44,914 nt of DNA from Chloroflexota bacterium (GTDB lineage: Bacteria > Chloroflexota > Anaerolineae > B4-G1), in NCBI GenBank assembly GCA_024232355.1, contig JAAEPW010000650.1, forward strand, positions 1 to 44,914, written 5' to 3'. The notes under the pieces are model-generated. The model worked only from the letters and a program-made list of their open reading frames with translations, searched no databases and was not told where the DNA came from. Positions 8,255-17,004 of this stretch are shown one piece after another (the stretch's first letter is position 1; every line of letters begins with the position of its first letter). The position numbers and the translations under genes are program-made.

Positions 8255-10318
8255 TCAAAACGAGGGCAGCATTGTTCCTGATCCCCCATTCTTGATAATC
8301 AGTGGCATAAAAATGAACCGAGGGCCGGTGACCGGTCCCGCCTCGCCAAACTGACTGGTGCCCAACAGATAGACCGTCAACAGATTGTTCTCAACATCCA
8401 GCGTCTGAGTTTCCCCCGTCCGCGCACCGATTTTGACCCACTCGCCCTCCGTCTCACGATACAGGGCCAGTCCATCCTCCTCTATGCCAGCTATGTCGGC
8501 ATCCGAGTACTCGCTGGTCAGGGTTACAGCTCTGGCAAAGCTAAAGTGCGGCACGAGGGCGCCATCCTGGTAGACGTCCAGATCAAAGATGTGGGAGCCT
8601 AGCGCCATGCCCTCGGGAGCGGGGAGCGCGTTCTGCGGAGCCTTGGGCGTGTAGACGATGGTGATCGTGCTCGTACCGGTCACTGCGTTGTTGGGAATAC
8701 TTAGACTGGTGGGATTATTCTGAGGGTCCATATAGACCAAGGTGGTAGCAGCACCTGGGCTGACCATGGCGATGACCGGGAATTCGTCCGCGCCGATGTC
8801 ATAGTCTCCATCGATGGGCCGCAGATCCCAATCCATATCGGAATTTAGCCCGGCGTCTATGCCAGCGTCTTTTGCCGCCGAGTCGGTTAGGATGTGGTAA
8901 TCGTCCAAACCAACAAAGGCCGGGTCACCGTGAATGCTGACCGAGCCAGCGAGAACGGTGCCCGCGCCACTCCAATCGTTGGTGTTGGCCCAGACCCCAG
9001 TGCCCCACAGCGTGGCCTCCAAACTGGCCGTATTGCCCGCCGCGACAAAGACACCCGTCGTGTGGCTCACCAAGATGGTGTTGGTCAGGGCGACGGTGCT
9101 ATAATACGGCCCATAGTCGGTGACATAGATCCCGGTGCCGTCGCCGTCGTTGTTTTGAGCGATGGTGGAATGCCGCAGCCGGAGCGATGAGCCTGCAACA
9201 TACAGGCCGCTGCCCTGATTGGCGGCTCGGTTGCGGACCACGACGTTGTTGTCCAGCCGAGCGTCACTTTCTCTCACAAACAGCCCGCCGCCCAACTGTG
9301 CGCTGTTGGCCATGACGATGTTTCCGTGGAGCGTGGGGTTGCTGCTCCACAGGAACAGCCCGCCGCCCGAGTAGGCGGTGTTGGATATGATCCTGTTCTG
9401 GTCCAGCGTGGCGTCGCTGCCGAGGTCGAGGAACAGCCCGCCGCCGTCGTCGCTGGCGATGTTCGAGTGGATGGTGTTGCCACTGAGAGCAGCGTCGCTT
9501 GCTCGCAAGTAGAGTCCGCCACCTTCCCTGGCAAAGTTGCCGTTGATGGCGTTGCTGTTGAGGGTAGCATCACTGTAATGCAGATACAATCCCGCGCCGT
9601 CGCTGGCGGTGTTGAATTCGATGGCATTGTCACTCAGCACAGCATCGCTGTTGAACAAGTACATCCCGCCGCCTTCATCGTTGGCGACGTTGGATTCGAT
9701 GGTGTTGCCGTCGAGCGCAGCTGCACTGTCGAACAGATACAGCCCGCCGCCGCCATAGGCGGTGTTGCTGAACACCAGGTTGTGGCTGATGATGGCCTCG
9801 GCATCTACGATGTACAGCCCGCCGCCGGCGTCCCATCCCCCGGAGCCGCCGCCCAGGTCCGTCGCGTCTCCGCCGGTGATGCGCAACCCCTCGATGGTGG
9901 GGCTGATGCCTGCGCCAAGCGCAGGTACACCAGCGATGTAGAACACACGCCCCTGCCCCTGAGCATCGAGGGTGGTGGGGTTGGCGTTCGGGTTAGACGT
10001 TTCCCAGTTGGTGTCCGTGTACCCTCCCTGGATGGTCACCGTCTTGCTCACGTAAACCACTTGCGTGATGTTGTCACCCCGTGCAAGCACGCCGGTATAG
10101 ACTCCCGTGGCAACCTTGATGACGTCGCCGTCGCTGGCGGCGTCTACAGCGGCCTGCACGGTGGTATGCGTGCAAGCGGGTGAGCCGGCTGCGCACACTC
10201 TCCACTCGGCAGACGGAGCGGCCGTGACCAGCGCAGATCCGCTTCCTAATGCCCACAGCAGAATCAGTGCGACAGTCACCCCTAGGCCCAGTGAAATGAG
10301 TAAATTTCTGCTCTTCAT
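8255..10318 (-). CDS. Exported right-handed beta-helix repeat protein
   Basis: A 687-residue protein. Residues 1-34 form a signal peptide (KSR, a long hydrophobic stretch, then TAAPSAEW). A conserved entry to a beta helix follows (TTVQAAVDAASDGDVIKVA), then about a dozen coils of roughly 23 residues of the NxIxxNxAxxxGGGLYL type (parallel beta-helix, PbH1-like) to about residue 420. A beta-sandwich-like domain occupies about 515-670. The tail contains FIFMPLIIKN, related to the LPLVTRN tail of the next gene. Such helices bind or cleave polysaccharides or serve as surface adhesins; no catalytic residues can be assigned. ATG is preceded by AAGGAGG. The gene is a tandem paralogue of 10486-12669. 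Confidence 0.85.
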   Translation of the reverse strand: MKSRNLLISLGLGVTVALILLWALGSGSALVTAAPSAEWRVCAAGSPACTHTTVQAAVDAASDGDVIKVATGVYTGVLARGDNITQVVYVSKTVTIQGGYTDTNWETSNPNANPTTLDAQGQGRVFYIAGVPALGAGISPTIEGLRITGGDATDLGGGSGGWDAGGGLYIVDAEAIISHNLVFSNTAYGGGGLYLFDSAAALDGNTIESNVANDEGGGMYLFNSDAVLSDNAIEFNTASDGAGLYLHYSDATLNSNAINGNFAREGGGLYLRASDAALSGNTIHSNIASDDGGGLFLDLGSDATLDQNRIISNTAYSGGGLFLWSSNPTLHGNIVMANSAQLGGGLFVRESDARLDNNVVVRNRAANQGSGLYVAGSSLRLRHSTIAQNNDGDGTGIYVTDYGPYYSTVALTNTILVSHTTGVFVAAGNTASLEATLWGTGVWANTNDWSGAGTVLAGSVSIHGDPAFVGLDDYHILTDSAAKDAGIDAGLNSDMDWDLRPIDGDYDIGADEFPVIAMVSPGAATTLVYMDPQNNPTSLSIPNNAVTGTSTITIVYTPKAPQNALPAPEGMALGSHIFDLDVYQDGALVPHFSFARAVTLTSEYSDADIAGIEEDGLALYRETEGEWVKIGARTGETQTLDVENNLLTVYLLGTSQFGEAGPVTGPRFIFMPLIIKNGGSGTMLPSF

Positions 10319-10368
10319 CGGTCATTCCTCCTTACTGATTTAGTAGTGTGATCCATTGCTTGATCCCT

Positions 10369-10388
10369 CTCTCGCCTTGCGGCGAGAG
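10369..10388. other. Hairpin between the two beta-helix genes
   Basis: CTCTCGCC (10369-10376), loop TTGC, GGCGAGAG (10381-10388): a perfect 8-bp stem. It lies about 100 bases behind the upstream beta-helix gene (minus strand) and 50 bases before the next start. There is no T run, so termination is only a possibility. Confidence 0.4.
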
Positions 10389-10485
10389 TTAAACACAAAT
10401 AGACGCTACATATCTACTCGCCAGAAACGATGGGCGGGATGTTAGTATTCGGTTTGTCGTTTTCTTATTCAGACCTCTATAGCCC

Positions 10486-12669
10486 CTAGTTACGTGTAAC
10501 CAAAGGCAAGTAGAGGCGCTGGGCGTTCACCCACGCCGTTAGCGTGATGGACGTTCCGTACCCGTCGGTGACGACAGCGGTGTTCTTGATGGGGATATTC
10601 TGATTGATGGTGACTTGGAAGGTGATGGTGATTACTTTGCCAGGAGTGATGGTGCCCGTCCACCGAATCCCGTGGGGATAAGCGAGCGTTCCCGTGAGAT
10701 TTCCGGTGCGGGTGATCGTCCCCGCGGCGGCCTGGGCACTGCCTGGGACGTAGGTGGTGGCGATGGGGACAGCGTCAAAGAGCGTGGTGTCTGTGGCGTT
10801 GCTGGTGCCATCGTTGCGCAATAGGATCGTAAAGGTGACGGTACTCCCCGCTACGGCATCCTGCGGGCTGGCGATCTTGCGAGAGGGAGAAAGGTCCACG
10901 TTCACATACTCGTCTGCGCCCAGGTCGTAACCTGCGCCCATAGGGCGGGGATGGTTGTCAATGTCCACCCCCACGCCGGCGCCGGTGCCTTGGTCGATGG
11001 CCGCAGAATTTTCGTCCAGGTGATAATCGTCCGAATCTGGGGCGACAAAATCGGGATCGCCGGTCATGTCGTGGTCGTGGGTAAAGGTGCCGGCGATGAT
11101 CTGTGCGTCCATCTCGGGCCACCAGAGGGTATAGTCGGCCACCGTGGCAGGCGGGAGGCTGCTTGGAGCCTCACTCGTATCCGAAATGCTTCTCAGATCG
11201 ATGGTGTGCCCGGAAAAGATGTTATGGCTCATCGTGAGGCCAGCGGACTCGTTCAGAATGGCGGGGGACTGATTGTCGACGAGCGTGTTGTGGAGAAGGA
11301 TCAGTTGGGTGGTCGTGGGCGTCGATTGGCCGCCGACGTAGATGGCTCCACCGTTGCTAAAGTAATCCGGGGCAAATGGATTGTCGTCCTCCTCAAAGTA
11401 ATGGTTGCCAGCAAGGATGTTGTTCGTCATTGTCACGGCAGTCCAACTATGCACGTACACGCCCCCGCCATAGACTTTAAAATAGGGCCCCCAGTCTGGA
11501 TACCGAGACGCGCGATTATCCAGAATACGGTTCCTCTCTATCAGGACCCGGCCATTCACAAACAAGCCGCCGCCAGAGCCGGTGCAATCATAGTCCGTGG
11601 CAGCCCAGTTGCCCTGAAAAAGATTATCAGAGACGCGCGCCGAGCTATCTTTATGAGCGTACAAAAACAACCCGCCGCCGCTCCCCTGGCTCCACTGGGT
11701 TGCACATTCTGTCGCGACGTTGTCCAATACGTCGTTGTGACTGAAAACAAGCTGCCCTCCCTCCCCAGCCGAAAGATACACCCCGCCCCCGCCCCCGTCG
11801 CCGTCTATTGAGGCTTTGTTGCCCTGAAAGCGATTGTTGCTTATCGAGTGTGCGTGGCCCGAATTCACAAATGTGTGGAGCCCCCCGCCATAACTGCTCG
11901 AATCGTTGGCGGTATTGTTCTCAAATTCGTTGTGGGTTAGGGTAACGTCGCCCCATCCGACTGTCAATCCGCCGCCGTCGCTGGCGACGTTATTCTCAAA
12001 GGTGTTGTATGCTACGTAGGACGTACACTCGTAAAGCTCGGCGCCGCCAGCCGACGAGGTGGCAGTGTTGTTTTGAAATAGGTTGTTGGTCAGGGTGACG
12101 GCGATTTCTCGCACGTACAGCCCACCGCCCGCGGTAGCGGTATTGCTGGCGACATGACTGTTCCGCAAGGCCAGGGAACCATCTCCCCAGCGCCTAAAGT
12201 ATACGCCGCCCCCGTTGCCGGTGGAAGCGCCGTTCACAATGTGCAAACCTTCGAGGGTGATGGTGAGGGCCGGCCAGTTCACGTGGATCACGCGCCCCTC
12301 ACCTTTGGCATCCAGAACGGTATGATTGTCATCCGGATTGGGGGTGTTCCAATCTGTGGCAGTATAGCCGCCCTGGATCGTCAGGCTCTTGGTGATGAGT
12401 ACGACTTGGGTAACGATCTCCGAAGAGGAGAGGTTCCGACTGTGGACGTTGTCATAGTGACCGGCGGCAACTTTGATGATGTCTCCGTCGTTGGCGGCGT
12501 CCACAGCGTCTTGTATGGTGGTATAAGGACAAGTGGCGCAGACGTGCAGTTCGGCAGCAGGGGCGTCGGGGGACAGAGCCAACACATTTCCATCCCCCAA
12601 TGTCCATAGTAGACACAGAGTCAGGCCCAAACCTAAAGCAAATGCCGCGAGCAAACACTTGGCTTTCAT
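10486..12669 (-). CDS. Exported beta-helix protein with a DUF11 domain and LPLV tail
   Basis: A 727-residue protein. It has a signal peptide (about residues 1-31), then CPYTTIQDAVDAANDGDII, which closely matches the paralogue at 8255-10318, and beta-helix coils of the NxFxxNxAxxxGGGL type to about residue 520. Near 590-720 there is a DUF11-type repeat (SPQDAVAGSTVTFTILLRN), a domain seen on bacterial surfaces. The last residues are RLYLPLVTRN, a tail common on secreted Chloroflexi proteins. ATG 12669 was chosen because a signal peptide starts there and AGGAGG lies just upstream; the frame stays open further 5' only as an artefact of the neighbouring gene. The likely role is surface adhesion or polysaccharide binding. 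Confidence 0.85.
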   Translation of the reverse strand: MKAKCLLAAFALGLGLTLCLLWTLGDGNVLALSPDAPAAELHVCATCPYTTIQDAVDAANDGDIIKVAAGHYDNVHSRNLSSSEIVTQVVLITKSLTIQGGYTATDWNTPNPDDNHTVLDAKGEGRVIHVNWPALTITLEGLHIVNGASTGNGGGVYFRRWGDGSLALRNSHVASNTATAGGGLYVREIAVTLTNNLFQNNTATSSAGGAELYECTSYVAYNTFENNVASDGGGLTVGWGDVTLTHNEFENNTANDSSSYGGGLHTFVNSGHAHSISNNRFQGNKASIDGDGGGGGVYLSAGEGGQLVFSHNDVLDNVATECATQWSQGSGGGLFLYAHKDSSARVSDNLFQGNWAATDYDCTGSGGGLFVNGRVLIERNRILDNRASRYPDWGPYFKVYGGGVYVHSWTAVTMTNNILAGNHYFEEDDNPFAPDYFSNGGAIYVGGQSTPTTTQLILLHNTLVDNQSPAILNESAGLTMSHNIFSGHTIDLRSISDTSEAPSSLPPATVADYTLWWPEMDAQIIAGTFTHDHDMTGDPDFVAPDSDDYHLDENSAAIDQGTGAGVGVDIDNHPRPMGAGYDLGADEYVNVDLSPSRKIASPQDAVAGSTVTFTILLRNDGTSNATDTTLFDAVPIATTYVPGSAQAAAGTITRTGNLTGTLAYPHGIRWTGTITPGKVITITFQVTINQNIPIKNTAVVTDGYGTSITLTAWVNAQRLYLPLVTRN

Positions 12670-12701
12670 CGTCACTCCTCCTTGTTGGTCAATGTTGCCA
12701 A

Positions 12702-12739
12702 AAACCAGGTTTGTCGTGCAAAAATGACAAACCTGGTTT
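12702..12739 (-). terminator. Intrinsic terminator behind the CoA-transferase gene
   Basis: A perfect 14-bp stem: AAACCAGGTTTGTC (12702-12715) and GACAAACCTGGTTT (12726-12739), with a 10-base loop. Read on the minus strand the stem runs straight into a short T run (TTTTT). It separates the ald/CoA-transferase operon from the beta-helix gene. Confidence 0.7.
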
Positions 12740-12788
12740 CTTGTTGTTAACCGAACTGTACGGATTATAGCATCAGACAGAAATTTTG

Positions 12789-14093
12789 TCAGATGTAATT
12801 CAACTCTTTTGCCGTATGCGTCAGTTCGTCCCGGAACTGGGGCGCGGCGATGTTGATCAGGGCTTGCGCTCGCTGGCGGATCGTCTTGCCGTACAGATGG
12901 GCGATCCCGTACTCTGTCACCACATAGTGGACGTGGTAGCGCGACGTGACGACGCCCGCGCCCTGCTTGAGCATCGGCACGATGCGGCTGATCGTCCCGC
13001 CCTTGGCGTCGGCCGGCAGCGCGATGATGGGCACGCCGCCCTCGGAGCGAGACGCGCCATAGATAAAGTCGAGCTGTCCGCCCACGCCGCTGTACAGCTT
13101 GGGGCCGATCGAGTCGGCACACACCTGCCCGGTCAGATCCACCTCGATGGCCGAGTTGATAGCCACTTGCTGGTAGTTCTGAGCGATGACAAAGGGATCG
13201 TTGACGTACTCGGAGCGGTGCAGTTCGATGATCGGGTTATCGTGCGCCCACTTGTAGATTCGCTCGGTGCCGATCATAAAGCCTGCCGTGATCTTGCCGG
13301 GATGCAGGGTCTTGCGGGCGTTGGTGATCACGCCGGCTTCTACCATGTCGATCACACTGTCGGAGAACAACTCGGTGTGGACGCCCAGATCGCGTTTGTC
13401 GTGCAGAAAATTGAGCACGGCGTCGGGGATGGCGCCGATGCCCATCTGTATCGTCGCGCCATCGGGGATCAGCTCGGCGATGAACTGGCCGATCTTGGCG
13501 TGCACGTCAGAAAGCTCCCCCTCCGACATGGCGAGTTCCATCAAAGGATAATCCGCCGGCACGATATAGTCCAATCGGCTGACGTGGATAAAGGAATCGC
13601 CCAGGCAGCGGGGCATATTCTCGTTGAGCTCGGCAATGATGATCTTGGCCGATTCGGTCGGCGATTTGGTCAACCCGGTCTCGATGCCGTAAGAACAGAA
13701 TCCGTGCTCGTCCGGCGGGGAGAGATTGACAAAGGAAACGTCCAAGGGCAGGATGCCATTTTTGAACAGTAACGTGAACTCGGAGAGCAGGACGGGGGTG
13801 AAATCGGCCCGCCCCGCCTGGACCGCCTTGCGCACGTTGGGGCCGATAAAGAGCGAGTTTGCCCGGATGTGGCCTTCCATCTCTGGCGCGACGTAATTGC
13901 TCGATCCGATGGTGAGCGCGTGGCAGATCTCGACGTTCTCCAGCTCGGGCGCGCGGTTGACCAGGGCCTCCATCAACTTTTGGGGCACACTACAGTTGCC
14001 GGTAAGGAAAATGCGGTCGCCAGATTTAACCGCCGCCGCTATTGCTTTTTCGGCGGAGGTGACGCGACTCTCGTATGTTTTCATCCAACTCAT
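12789..14093 (-). CDS. Acetyl-CoA hydrolase/transferase family protein (4-hydroxybutyrate CoA-transferase-like)
   Basis: A 434-residue class I CoA-transferase. These enzymes move CoA from an acyl-CoA to an acid through a glutamyl-CoA intermediate. The expected catalytic glutamate is E241 in GVHTELFSD, and the CoA-binding glycine motif GVGGQLDF is at 336-343. N-terminal and C-terminal Rossmann-like halves are complete, and the length fits the 4-hydroxybutyrate/butyrate CoA-transferase group (about 430). The substrate cannot be read from sequence. ATG is preceded by GAGGAGA. It follows alanine dehydrogenase after 12 bases, so the two form an operon; this suggests a role in amino-acid fermentation, exchanging CoA between the acids formed. 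Confidence 0.88.
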   Translation of the reverse strand: MSWMKTYESRVTSAEKAIAAAVKSGDRIFLTGNCSVPQKLMEALVNRAPELENVEICHALTIGSSNYVAPEMEGHIRANSLFIGPNVRKAVQAGRADFTPVLLSEFTLLFKNGILPLDVSFVNLSPPDEHGFCSYGIETGLTKSPTESAKIIIAELNENMPRCLGDSFIHVSRLDYIVPADYPLMELAMSEGELSDVHAKIGQFIAELIPDGATIQMGIGAIPDAVLNFLHDKRDLGVHTELFSDSVIDMVEAGVITNARKTLHPGKITAGFMIGTERIYKWAHDNPIIELHRSEYVNDPFVIAQNYQQVAINSAIEVDLTGQVCADSIGPKLYSGVGGQLDFIYGASRSEGGVPIIALPADAKGGTISRIVPMLKQGAGVVTSRYHVHYVVTEYGIAHLYGKTIRQRAQALINIAAPQFRDELTHTAKELNYI

Positions 14094-14105
14094 GATCTAT
14101 CTCCT

Positions 14106-15209
14106 CTACCCGGCTCTCGTGCCCGCATAATAGGTCGCGGCCAGGGCCTCGTTCACAATTTTTCCATCTTTGACCGCAATCCCTCGCACCAAGGCAGGCG
14201 CGTCCTCTAGCGCTTGTTCCAACCCTACCTCCGCAACGTTACGCATTGTGGGCCAGGCAGCGTTGTTGAAAGCGTGGGTCGCTGTGCGGGGAACCGCTCC
14301 CGGCACATTGGGCACGCAATAGTGGACCACGCCTTCTTCAACAAAAACAGGATCGCGCAGCGTGGTCGGACGGCTGGTCTCGACACATCCACCCTGATCG
14401 ATGCTAAAATCGAGGATAACGGCCCCTCGTTTCATCGAGCGGACCATCTCACGCGTAATAACGATGGGTACTCGGGCTCCGGGTGTCAGGATCGCACCAA
14501 TTAGCACCTCGGCAAAGCGCGCCACGCGGGCGATGTTAAAGGGATAGGCCACCATCGTGTTGATGCGGCCGCCGAATTCCTGGTCCATCTCTCGCAGTCT
14601 CTCCAGATCGCGGTCGAGGACGAACACCTCGGCCCCCAACCCGAGAAAATTGCGGGCCGCGCTGGTGCCCAACACGCCGCCACCGATAATGGCGACTCGG
14701 GCGGGCGGGATACCGGGCACGCCGCTGAGCAGTACCCCCCGACCACCGTGGTCGCTCTGCAAAAAGGTAGCCGCCAACTGGGGGGCCATACGGCCAGCCA
14801 CCTCGCTCATCGTGCGCAGTATGGGCAGCGTGCCATCATCCTCTTCGATGGTTTCGTAAGCGATGGCCGTAATGTTCTTTTCTAACATCATCTCAACCCG
14901 GTGACGGCGGGCGGCAGCCAGGTGTAAAAACCCGGCAATGATCTGTCCCTCGCGAGCCCAATCCAATTCTTCCTCAGTGGGACGCACTGCCTTGAGCACC
15001 AGATCGGCGCGGCCATAAACCTCTTCTCCCGAGTAGACGATGCGCCCGCCGGTCTTTTCGTAATGATAGTCGGTAAAGCCAGAGCCCAATCCGGCATCTT
15101 TTTCGACATAGCAGGTGTGTCCGGCACGGGTGAGCAGGTCGACTCCGTAAGGGGTCAGCCCCACCCGCAACTCTAATTCCCTGCGTTCCTTGGGTATTCC
15201 AATATTCAC
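14106..15209 (-). CDS. ald: Alanine dehydrogenase
   Basis: A 367-residue NAD-dependent enzyme that deaminates L-alanine to pyruvate or runs in reverse. The N-terminal pattern NIGIPKERRELELRVGLTP is typical. K73 (VLKAVRP) and H96 (AGFLHLA) match the substrate-binding lysine and catalytic histidine of the family. The NAD-binding loop IIGGGVLGTSAA is near 174-185. The C-terminal helix region (PGAVPRTATHAFNNA) is also typical. It starts with GTG, behind AAGGAG seven bases upstream. The downstream CoA-transferase is 12 bases away. A relative of saccharopine/transhydrogenase type is less likely given the length. Confidence 0.9.
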   Translation of the reverse strand: MNIGIPKERRELELRVGLTPYGVDLLTRAGHTCYVEKDAGLGSGFTDYHYEKTGGRIVYSGEEVYGRADLVLKAVRPTEEELDWAREGQIIAGFLHLAAARRHRVEMMLEKNITAIAYETIEEDDGTLPILRTMSEVAGRMAPQLAATFLQSDHGGRGVLLSGVPGIPPARVAIIGGGVLGTSAARNFLGLGAEVFVLDRDLERLREMDQEFGGRINTMVAYPFNIARVARFAEVLIGAILTPGARVPIVITREMVRSMKRGAVILDFSIDQGGCVETSRPTTLRDPVFVEEGVVHYCVPNVPGAVPRTATHAFNNAAWPTMRNVAEVGLEQALEDAPALVRGIAVKDGKIVNEALAATYYAGTRAG

Positions 15210-15235
15210 AATCTTACTCCTTGATATGTATTCGG

Positions 15236-15253
15236 TCAGCCTCGGAAGGCTGA
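15236..15253. terminator. Short hairpin between the universal stress gene and ald
   Basis: TCAGCCT (15236-15242), loop CGGA, AGGCTGA (15247-15253): a perfect 7-bp stem just behind the stop of the universal stress gene on the minus strand. No clear T run follows, so termination is plausible but weak. Confidence 0.4.
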
Positions 15254-15257
15254 TCGG

Positions 15258-16205
15258 TTATTCTCCTTGCTCAAATTTTGGGCGGACCAGGAGCACGGGA
15301 TTTTGAGCCCCTTGCAACACCTTGCCCGCCACGTTTCCGTGCACCCATCGGCTTGTACCAGAAAAGCCATGAGTGGTCATACCGATCAAATCCACCTCGA
15401 CTTCGGCGGCGTACGTCAGTACCTCATCAGCAGGTGAACCTTGCCGGATCACGACGTGGACCACCGCTCCGGCCTCGCGGAGTGCGGCAGCCACGCTCCG
15501 CAGGTAGGCTTGCAACTGAGCCTCAACGTATTGGAACGCAGGCGCAGCCAATTGCAGCCCCGGTGGATAACTCGTCAACAGGGTCACCGTGCGATCCACC
15601 ATCCCCGTCGTCATGACCGAGACGAGGTAGATGCGTGTGTGATTGGGACGCACGAGCGTTCTCACATAGGGTACTATTTGTTCCGCCAGTTTGGAACCAT
15701 CCAACGGTATCAGGATATTCTTGTACGGTGTTTCCCGTAGGGACGTGGTTACCCCGTCTCTGCCAGTTCGTACCAGCAATACCGGACACCTAGCACCGCG
15801 CAATACCCGGTCTGCCACCGTGCCAAAGACCCACCGGGTGATGCCAGAACGCCCGTGGGTAGACATTGCGACCAGGTCCGCATTCACGCTGCTGACAAAA
15901 GCCAATATCTCGTCGGCTGGCCGGCCGTGGCGCACTGCCAGCCACACGTCCGCCGCGACCGGCTCCAATTTTTTCGCGACAGATCGCAAATACTCGACCC
16001 ACTCTCGCTGGATGCGCGATCTATCCTCCGGCACATCGGCGGAGGAGCGCACGTCCACACCGGTGGGCACGACACCTCTCGGCACGGGAGCGACCGAGAG
16101 CAGGTGGACACAACTACCCCGGTCGCGAATCACCTCTGCGACGTGGGGCAACACACTCTCGGCTAATTCTGATCCATCGAGCAAAATAACGACGTTACGA
16201 TACAT
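15258..16205 (-). CDS. Universal stress protein, two fused UspA domains
   Basis: A 315-residue protein made of two UspA domains (about 1-145 and 160-310). Each ends with the ATP-binding signature: THGRSGITRWVFGTVAD in the first and THGFSGTSRWVHGNVAG in the second. Both domains begin with a nucleotide-binding start (ILLDGSELAE; ILIPLDGSKLAE). Two-domain forms are thought to act as internal dimers in stress survival; the target is unknown. ATG 16205 fits the domain start (MYRNVVILLDGSE) better than a frame extension 12 codons upstream. Confidence 0.88.
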   Translation of the reverse strand: MYRNVVILLDGSELAESVLPHVAEVIRDRGSCVHLLSVAPVPRGVVPTGVDVRSSADVPEDRSRIQREWVEYLRSVAKKLEPVAADVWLAVRHGRPADEILAFVSSVNADLVAMSTHGRSGITRWVFGTVADRVLRGARCPVLLVRTGRDGVTTSLRETPYKNILIPLDGSKLAEQIVPYVRTLVRPNHTRIYLVSVMTTGMVDRTVTLLTSYPPGLQLAAPAFQYVEAQLQAYLRSVAAALREAGAVVHVVIRQGSPADEVLTYAAEVEVDLIGMTTHGFSGTSRWVHGNVAGKVLQGAQNPVLLVRPKFEQGE

Positions 16206-16217
16206 TTTGATTCTTTC

Positions 16218-16288
16218 GCCACGAATTGCACCAATTGTCACCTTTTCGTGGCAATTCAGTGCAACCTACGGCTGCCTTAATTCGTGGC
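16218..16288. repeat. CACGAATT-type intergenic inverted repeat
   Basis: The element is bounded by GCCACGAATT (16218-16227) and AATTCGTGGC (16279-16288). Its right half (16253-16286) is repeated in inverted orientation at 35291-35324 with few differences. It stands just upstream of the universal stress gene (minus strand), inside the likely leader or promoter. Confidence 0.6.
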
Positions 16289-16320
16289 CGAAGAAAATAT
16301 TCGGGTGTATAATATTTTTG

Positions 16321-16902
16321 CTATCCGTCATCCAGCCCCACCAACGTGGGCAGGGGAGATGGGGTGATTGTTGCCTCGGGAGAAACCGGTCGGAGCGTTT
16401 GAATGATCATCCGTAGTTCTCTCGCAGCCTCGATCAGTGTTGGATCACCAGTCGCGTCCAGCGCCTCTTGCGCCGTGAGGAGGTGATTCCGTACAGCAGT
16501 GGGGTCAGTGTCGGGGTTTAACGCTGTGTTTAGCCCCCTCACCACCTGGGGTAGGGTGCCATAGGCTTCTACCTCGTCTCGCACTGTCTCGAGGCGCGTC
16601 CGAGACTCGCGGTCCAGGGCTTGATCTCCTGAATAGGAATACCACCACGTGCCTTGTACAAAGGTCATACCGATGATGGCCAAGACGACCAGGGCCGCAA
16701 GCATCCCCATCGCGATGACGGCCGCACGCCGTCCCTGGCTGGGATTGTATGGACGCGGCTCATCTGCGTCCTCATTCTCTTCTTCCCATTCTTCCCCGTC
16801 ATCGTAGAATTCCCATTCTTCAGCGTTCTCTGGGGACGTCGAGTTTTCGGGTTGTGAATAAAAGTTTGCGGTGTTGGGATTTACAGCACTTGTCAAGGTC
16901 AT
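16321..16902 (-). CDS. Single-pass membrane protein of unknown function
   Basis: I do not recognise a family. The 193-residue product has a very acidic N-terminus (about residues 28-48, rich in Glu, Asp and Trp), one membrane segment (about 61-83) and an outer part with helices (about 90-170) that ends in a Pro/Thr tail (PEATITPSPLPTL). The N-in topology follows from RR next to the membrane segment. ATG is preceded by AGGAGG. It lies behind the ferredoxin-oxidoreductase operon but a strong hairpin (16950-16983) separates them. Confidence 0.65.
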   Translation of the reverse strand: MTLTSAVNPNTANFYSQPENSTSPENAEEWEFYDDGEEWEEENEDADEPRPYNPSQGRRAAVIAMGMLAALVVLAIIGMTFVQGTWWYSYSGDQALDRESRTRLETVRDEVEAYGTLPQVVRGLNTALNPDTDPTAVRNHLLTAQEALDATGDPTLIEAARELRMIIQTLRPVSPEATITPSPLPTLVGLDDG

Positions 16903-16949
16903 TGCGCTTTCCTCCTGAAAATATTGCTGCTATGCAATCACAACGGTCA

Positions 16950-16983
16950 CCCTTGCAAAGGTTCTTTGCAACCTTTGCAAGGG
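16950..16983 (-). terminator. Strong hairpin behind the 2-oxoacid:ferredoxin oxidoreductase operon
   Basis: CCCTTGCAAAGGTT (16950-16963), loop CTTTGC, AACCTTTGCAAGGG (16970-16983): a perfect 14-bp stem 22 bases after the last stop of the operon. No T run follows on the minus strand, so it may act as a 3' stabiliser rather than a classic terminator. Confidence 0.5.
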
Positions 16984-17004
16984 ATTGGTAATCTAATCAA
17001 CCAA

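Noticed and set aside
8900..9800. Regularly spaced similar segments that look like a repeat array
   Set aside because: They are degenerate coils of a beta-helix protein, in frame and about 70 bases apart, with no identical repeats or spacers, so not a CRISPR. No CRISPR array was seen anywhere in the window.
9326..11811. Plus-strand frames of about 285 codons opposite the two beta-helix genes
   Set aside because: The repetitive beta-helix coding pattern leaves the opposite strand open; the minus-strand products have signal peptides and ribosome sites, the plus-strand ones do not.
12670..13122. 5' extension of the beta-helix gene across the terminator into the CoA-transferase gene
   Set aside because: The extra residues are an out-of-frame reading of the neighbour; the signal peptide and AGGAGG fix the start at 12669.
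12786..13772. 328-codon plus-strand frame opposite the CoA-transferase
   Set aside because: Shadow; the minus strand encodes a complete enzyme with catalytic glutamate.
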